Shown here piece after piece: positions 31,378 to 33,532 of a stretch of 33,532 nucleotides of DNA. Source of the stretch: DATKKK01 sp964354625 (GTDB lineage Archaea > Thermoproteota > Bathyarchaeia > Bathyarchaeales > Bathycorpusculaceae); NCBI GenBank assembly GCA_964354625.1, contig CAYHAK010000010.1, positions 1 through 33,532 on the forward strand, written 5' to 3'. Below the pieces are notes generated by a model that searched no databases, was not told the DNA's origin, and worked only from the letters and a program-made list of their open reading frames with translations. The translations under genes were made by a program, and so were the position numbers. Each line of letters starts with the position of its first letter. The first letter of the stretch is position 1.

Positions 31378-31779
31378 CTAGACTCTCCTTCCTCTTCTGC
31401 CACCTGGCCTTCTGGTTCCATCATGAGGGACTGGTGTAACTTCCTCAATGCGTTCTATCCTGAACCCTGCTCTCGCCAGAGCGCGTATGGCTGCTTGTGC
31501 GCCTGGGCCAGGCGTTCTCGGTCCTGATCCTCCAGGTGCCCTGACCTTTATGTGTATGGCTGTTATTCCCTTGTCTTTAGCTGCGTCTGCCGCCGCTGTC
31601 GCTGCCCGCATCGCTGCGTATGGTGAAGACTCCATTCGGTCTGCTTTTACAAACATTCCACCTGTTGTTCTGGCTATCGTTTCCGCGCCCGAAATGTCGG
31701 TTATGTGAATCAGCGTGTTGTTGTAGGAACTGAAAATATGCACGACCGCCCATTTCTCATTCTTCTTGCTGGAACTCAT
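31378..31779 (-). CDS. rps11: 30S ribosomal protein S11
   Basis: S11 forms part of the platform near the E site. The 133 residues start MSSSKKNEKWAVVHIFSSYNNTLIHITDISGAETIARTTGGMFVKADRMESSPYAAMRAA and end with RPGGRRGRRV. These match archaeal S11 (uS11) closely, and length is normal. It overlaps rps4 by four bases (ATGA), and the order rps13-rps4-rps11 is universal in archaea. The 104 bases after it, before rpo3, are the only sizeable gap in the superoperon. Confidence 0.97.
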   Translation of the reverse strand: MSSSKKNEKWAVVHIFSSYNNTLIHITDISGAETIARTTGGMFVKADRMESSPYAAMRAATAAADAAKDKGITAIHIKVRAPGGSGPRTPGPGAQAAIRALARAGFRIERIEEVTPVPHDGTRRPGGRRGRRV

Positions 31780-32348
31780 TGTCCTCCCTCTCTATCGGGC
31801 TCACTTGGTGTTCCCTCGGTCGTGGGTGCCACTGAAATAAGTTGGCGCAAAGGATGTGCCTGGTTTGCCAGGGGACTCCTGCCTACATACGTTATCTGTT
31901 TCTCCTCTTCCATCGCTACGATGTAGCTCGGCGCCTTGACTCTTCTGTTTCCAATCGCTATGTGCCCATGAGTTATCAATTGCCTCGCTTGATGGATCGT
32001 CTTGGACAAGCCTTTACGCAGAACAATCGTCTGCAGTCGGCGTTCAAGAAGATCCTCCTTTGTTAAGTCCAAGACGTCGTCCAACGCTGCTGTCTCACTC
32101 AGCACGCCAAGTTTCCTCAATCGGGTCAGAAGCTCTTCCTCCATTCTTTTGCGTTCTTCAGGAGGTCGGCCTATGAGCGACCGTGCGATGCCTCTGTATC
32201 TTGACAGCATTGTTTCGTGGCGCCACAGCTCGTGCTTGTTCCGCAAGCCATACTGGCCTAGGAGCTTGAGCTCCTCTTGCAGTATATCTGTTCGCCACGG
32301 AAAACGCGGGGTCTCATACTTCTTTCTCTGTTTCTTAGGATCTCCCAT
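31776..32348 (-). CDS. rps4: 30S ribosomal protein S4
   Basis: S4 is a primary binder of 16S rRNA. The 190 residues start MGDPKKQRKKYETPRFPWRTDILQEELKLLGQYGLRNKHELWRHETMLSRYRG, typical of archaeal S4. They hold an S4 RNA-binding domain: LLERRLQTIVLRKGLSKTIHQARQLITHGHIAIGNRRVKAPSYIV (about 105-150). It lacks the zinc knuckle of some bacterial S4 proteins. Length is normal. It is two bases from the end of rps13 and four-base coupled to rps11. Confidence 0.97.
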   Translation of the reverse strand: MGDPKKQRKKYETPRFPWRTDILQEELKLLGQYGLRNKHELWRHETMLSRYRGIARSLIGRPPEERKRMEEELLTRLRKLGVLSETAALDDVLDLTKEDLLERRLQTIVLRKGLSKTIHQARQLITHGHIAIGNRRVKAPSYIVAMEEEKQITYVGRSPLANQAHPLRQLISVAPTTEGTPSEPDREGGQ

Positions 32349-32350
32349 GC

Positions 32351-32836
32351 CTACTTACTCTCCGATTGGGCTGCTTTCTGTGCCTGCATGATTGTCTTCT
32401 TCTTCACTCCCAAGGCTTTGCCCGCCCTTCCAGTGGTCTTGGTTCTCTGTCCACGCACCTTCAAGCCGTAGGCATGACGGTATCCGCGCCACGATTTCAT
32501 GTCCTTCATCTGTTCAATGTCCATTTTCGTTCTCAGAACGAGGTCGGCACTGATAATGTGCATGTCTTTTCCAGTGTCTGGGTCCTTCCTCCGATTCAAG
32601 AGCCAACTCGGCAACCCGAACTTTGCTGGATCTTTGATTATTTCTTCTATTTTTTCGATTTCGGCTTCGGTCAAGAAACCTGCTCTCTTGTCAGGGCTCA
32701 CGTCAGCCTTCTTCAAAACGCCGTTCGCAAGGCTCAGACTCATTCCTTTGATCTTCGTCAGCGCGTAGGATGTTTTTAGAGTTCCCTCCACATCCGCGTC
32801 TACTATTCTGAGTATGTGGCGATATTCTTCTGACAT
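32351..32836 (-). CDS. rps13: 30S ribosomal protein S13
   Basis: S13 sits in the head of the small subunit and contacts the P-site tRNA and 50S subunit. The 161 residues run from EYRHILRIVDADVEGTLKTSYALTKIKGMSLSLANGVL through helix-two-turn-helix domains to the basic DMKSWRGYRHAYGLKVRGQRTKTTGRAGKALGV, all typical of archaeal S13. The length, slightly over the usual 145-150, comes from the C-terminal tail. It is the first gene of the superoperon, with a TATA box at 32884-32894. Confidence 0.97.
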   Translation of the reverse strand: MSEEYRHILRIVDADVEGTLKTSYALTKIKGMSLSLANGVLKKADVSPDKRAGFLTEAEIEKIEEIIKDPAKFGLPSWLLNRRKDPDTGKDMHIISADLVLRTKMDIEQMKDMKSWRGYRHAYGLKVRGQRTKTTGRAGKALGVKKKTIMQAQKAAQSESK

Positions 32837-32883
32837 TCGTCAACGTCCGCAAATTCTGAAGCTAACAACGAAATGAACCGTAC

Positions 32884-32894
32884 TTTATTTAAAC
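32884..32894 (-). promoter_or_regulatory. TATA box for the rps13 superoperon
   Basis: On the minus strand this reads GTTTAAATAAA, a near-ideal archaeal TATA box. It would start RNA near 32864, giving a leader of about 28 bases before the ATG at 32836. It is the best promoter in the region and could drive the whole 12.7 kb unit to srp19. Confidence 0.75.
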
Positions 32895-32972
32895 CTTACT
32901 GGTTACTGAACGCTTCTTGCAGAATGCAGGAAACCTGACTTGGCTTGTCTCTTATGAGTATTCTTGTCCACG

Positions 32973-33201
32973 CTAGCTACTACAGACAGCCACATCTAGT
33001 ATCGTGATCTTACCATCATTGTTTATGTCCTTGTTTGCATTGAATCGCGGGTCGCCAACTTCAGAAGTGTGTATACTTTTTGTCTTTGCTACACCCATGA
33101 TGCTAACGTCAACGCTTCCGTCAACGTCACCGGAAATAGTCACTGTGAGCCCTGTAGCGACTCGAGTGTTATCTGACGTATTTGTTCTGCGTGGGACTGC
33201 A
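32973..33201 (-). pseudogene. Dockerin-like C-terminal remnant
   Basis: A minus-strand frame opens after a TGA near 33210. It reads TNTSDNTRVATGLTVTISGDVDGSVDVSIMGVA, then HTSEVGDPRFNANKDINNDGKITILDVAVCSS, ending at TAG 32973-32975. The two calcium loops D-V-D-G-S-V-D and D-I-N-N-D-G-K-I-T, joined by a GDPRFNANxD linker, are the type I dockerin pattern seen at the C-terminus of archaeal secreted proteins. There is no start, signal peptide or upstream domain on that strand, and the first loop is imperfect. It therefore looks like the 3' tail of a lost gene. It fills much of the 465 bases between rps13 and the next gene. Confidence 0.55.
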
Positions 33202-33301
33202 GGTCAGAAGGTATTTTCGCCATTCGAAGCCATTATGGATGACGGAGTGATCAAGGAAGGAGTATATGGGAATGTGAGAAGCAAATCTATTAAAGGCAAG
33301 G

Positions 33302-33532
33302 ATGGTGGATGGTAAGCAAGAGGACACAGAGTTGAAATCGATAAACGCTGCCAAGTCACTCTTAGTTTGCCTTCTGCCTATGCTTGCATTCTCTCATGTG
33401 TTGACTGACGCGGCTAATGCTTCTCCGGGCACGGTAGCCAAGGTTGAGCCCCAGAGCACTTCCGCAGGTCTATTTCAAACTTTTAACGTGAGCATTGTCG
33501 TCGCTGACGTTCAGGGCCTCTACGGCTTTGAG
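33302..33532 (+). CDS. Secreted cohesin-like protein, N-terminal part
   Basis: The gene runs off the window after 77 codons. A polar N-terminus is followed by a hydrophobic segment (LLVCLLPMLAFSHVLTDAANA, residues about 20-40) that fits a signal peptide ending at Ala. The mature part starts SPGTVAKVEPQSTSAGLFQTFNVSIVVADVQGLYGFE, which matches the first strands of archaeal cohesin-type domains. These are often found in proteins that also carry dockerin modules. The AGTATATGGG sequence at 33261-33270 is a possible TATA box. The remnant dockerin tail next to it suggests a cluster of related surface-protein genes. Confidence 0.6.
   Translation, partial: MVDGKQEDTELKSINAAKSLLVCLLPMLAFSHVLTDAANASPGTVAKVEPQSTSAGLFQTFNVSIVVADVQGLYGFE

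Noticed and set aside
33004..33315. 103-codon plus-strand open frame before the cohesin-like gene
   Set aside because: Its opposite strand holds a recognisable dockerin pattern, and its own product has no family resemblance and no ribosome site.
1..33532. CRISPR arrays, tRNA and rRNA genes
   Set aside because: No regularly spaced direct repeats and no cloverleaf-type sequences with T-loop consensus were seen in the intergenic regions, though a covariance search was not possible.

Overview
The window is archaeal chromosome. Protein types place it in the TACK superphylum, most likely Bathyarchaeia or a relative (inference, not tested by phylogeny). It has archaeal ribosomal proteins, RNA polymerase subunits Rpo3 and Rpo10, the exosome, the proteasome alpha subunit, SBDS, SRP19, an archaeal-type GluRS, the isopentenyl phosphate kinase branch of the mevalonate pathway, and a smc-scpA-scpB operon. 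Promoters show archaeal TATA boxes about 25 bases upstream of start regions, with short or absent leaders.

Layout. 1-3.4 kb is accessory: a small membrane protein, an MFS transporter, a thioredoxin-like protein, a decayed GNAT acetyltransferase and a membrane protein whose 3' end runs into the GNAT remnant. 3.4-7.8 kb (minus strand) is the operon psmA-SBDS-rrp4-rrp41-rrp42-rpl37ae-pcc1, for protein turnover, ribosome maturation, RNA decay and tRNA modification. 8.0-14.1 kb is accessory again. It holds a small membrane protein; a 1.17 kb element with 15-bp inverted ends and 9-bp target duplications but no recognisable transposase; a frameshifted Cys/His-rich gene whose promoter the element has displaced; a flavodiiron protein with a DUF438/hemerythrin/PAS protein; a divergent Cys-rich HTH regulator; and disrupted copies of an FTR1-type iron permease and a small MPPHCD-type protein. 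14.1-19.6 kb holds a DUF2096-like gene and smc-scpA-scpB. 19.6-20.4 kb has rps8e and SRP19 tail to tail. 20.1-32.8 kb (minus strand) is one long, tightly packed archaeal superoperon: rps13-rps4-rps11-rpo3-rpl18e-rpl13-rps9-rpo10-eno-rps2-memo-mvk-ipk-idi2-ids-gltX-srp19. It joins translation and transcription with isoprenoid (lipid) synthesis. The right end carries a dockerin-like tail remnant and the start of a secreted cohesin-like protein.

The strongest signals beyond ordinary annotation are four. First, the transposase-less terminal-inverted-repeat element has a clean target duplication and sits between a TATA box and its gene. Second, gene breakage is confined to accessory loci, while roughly thirty core genes are intact. 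Third, alternating (GC)n tracts lie within about 20 bp of gene ends. Fourth, an iron/oxygen island combines a flavodiiron protein, a hemerythrin sensor, a Cys-rich regulator and a broken iron permease. No CRISPR array, tRNA or rRNA gene was seen.
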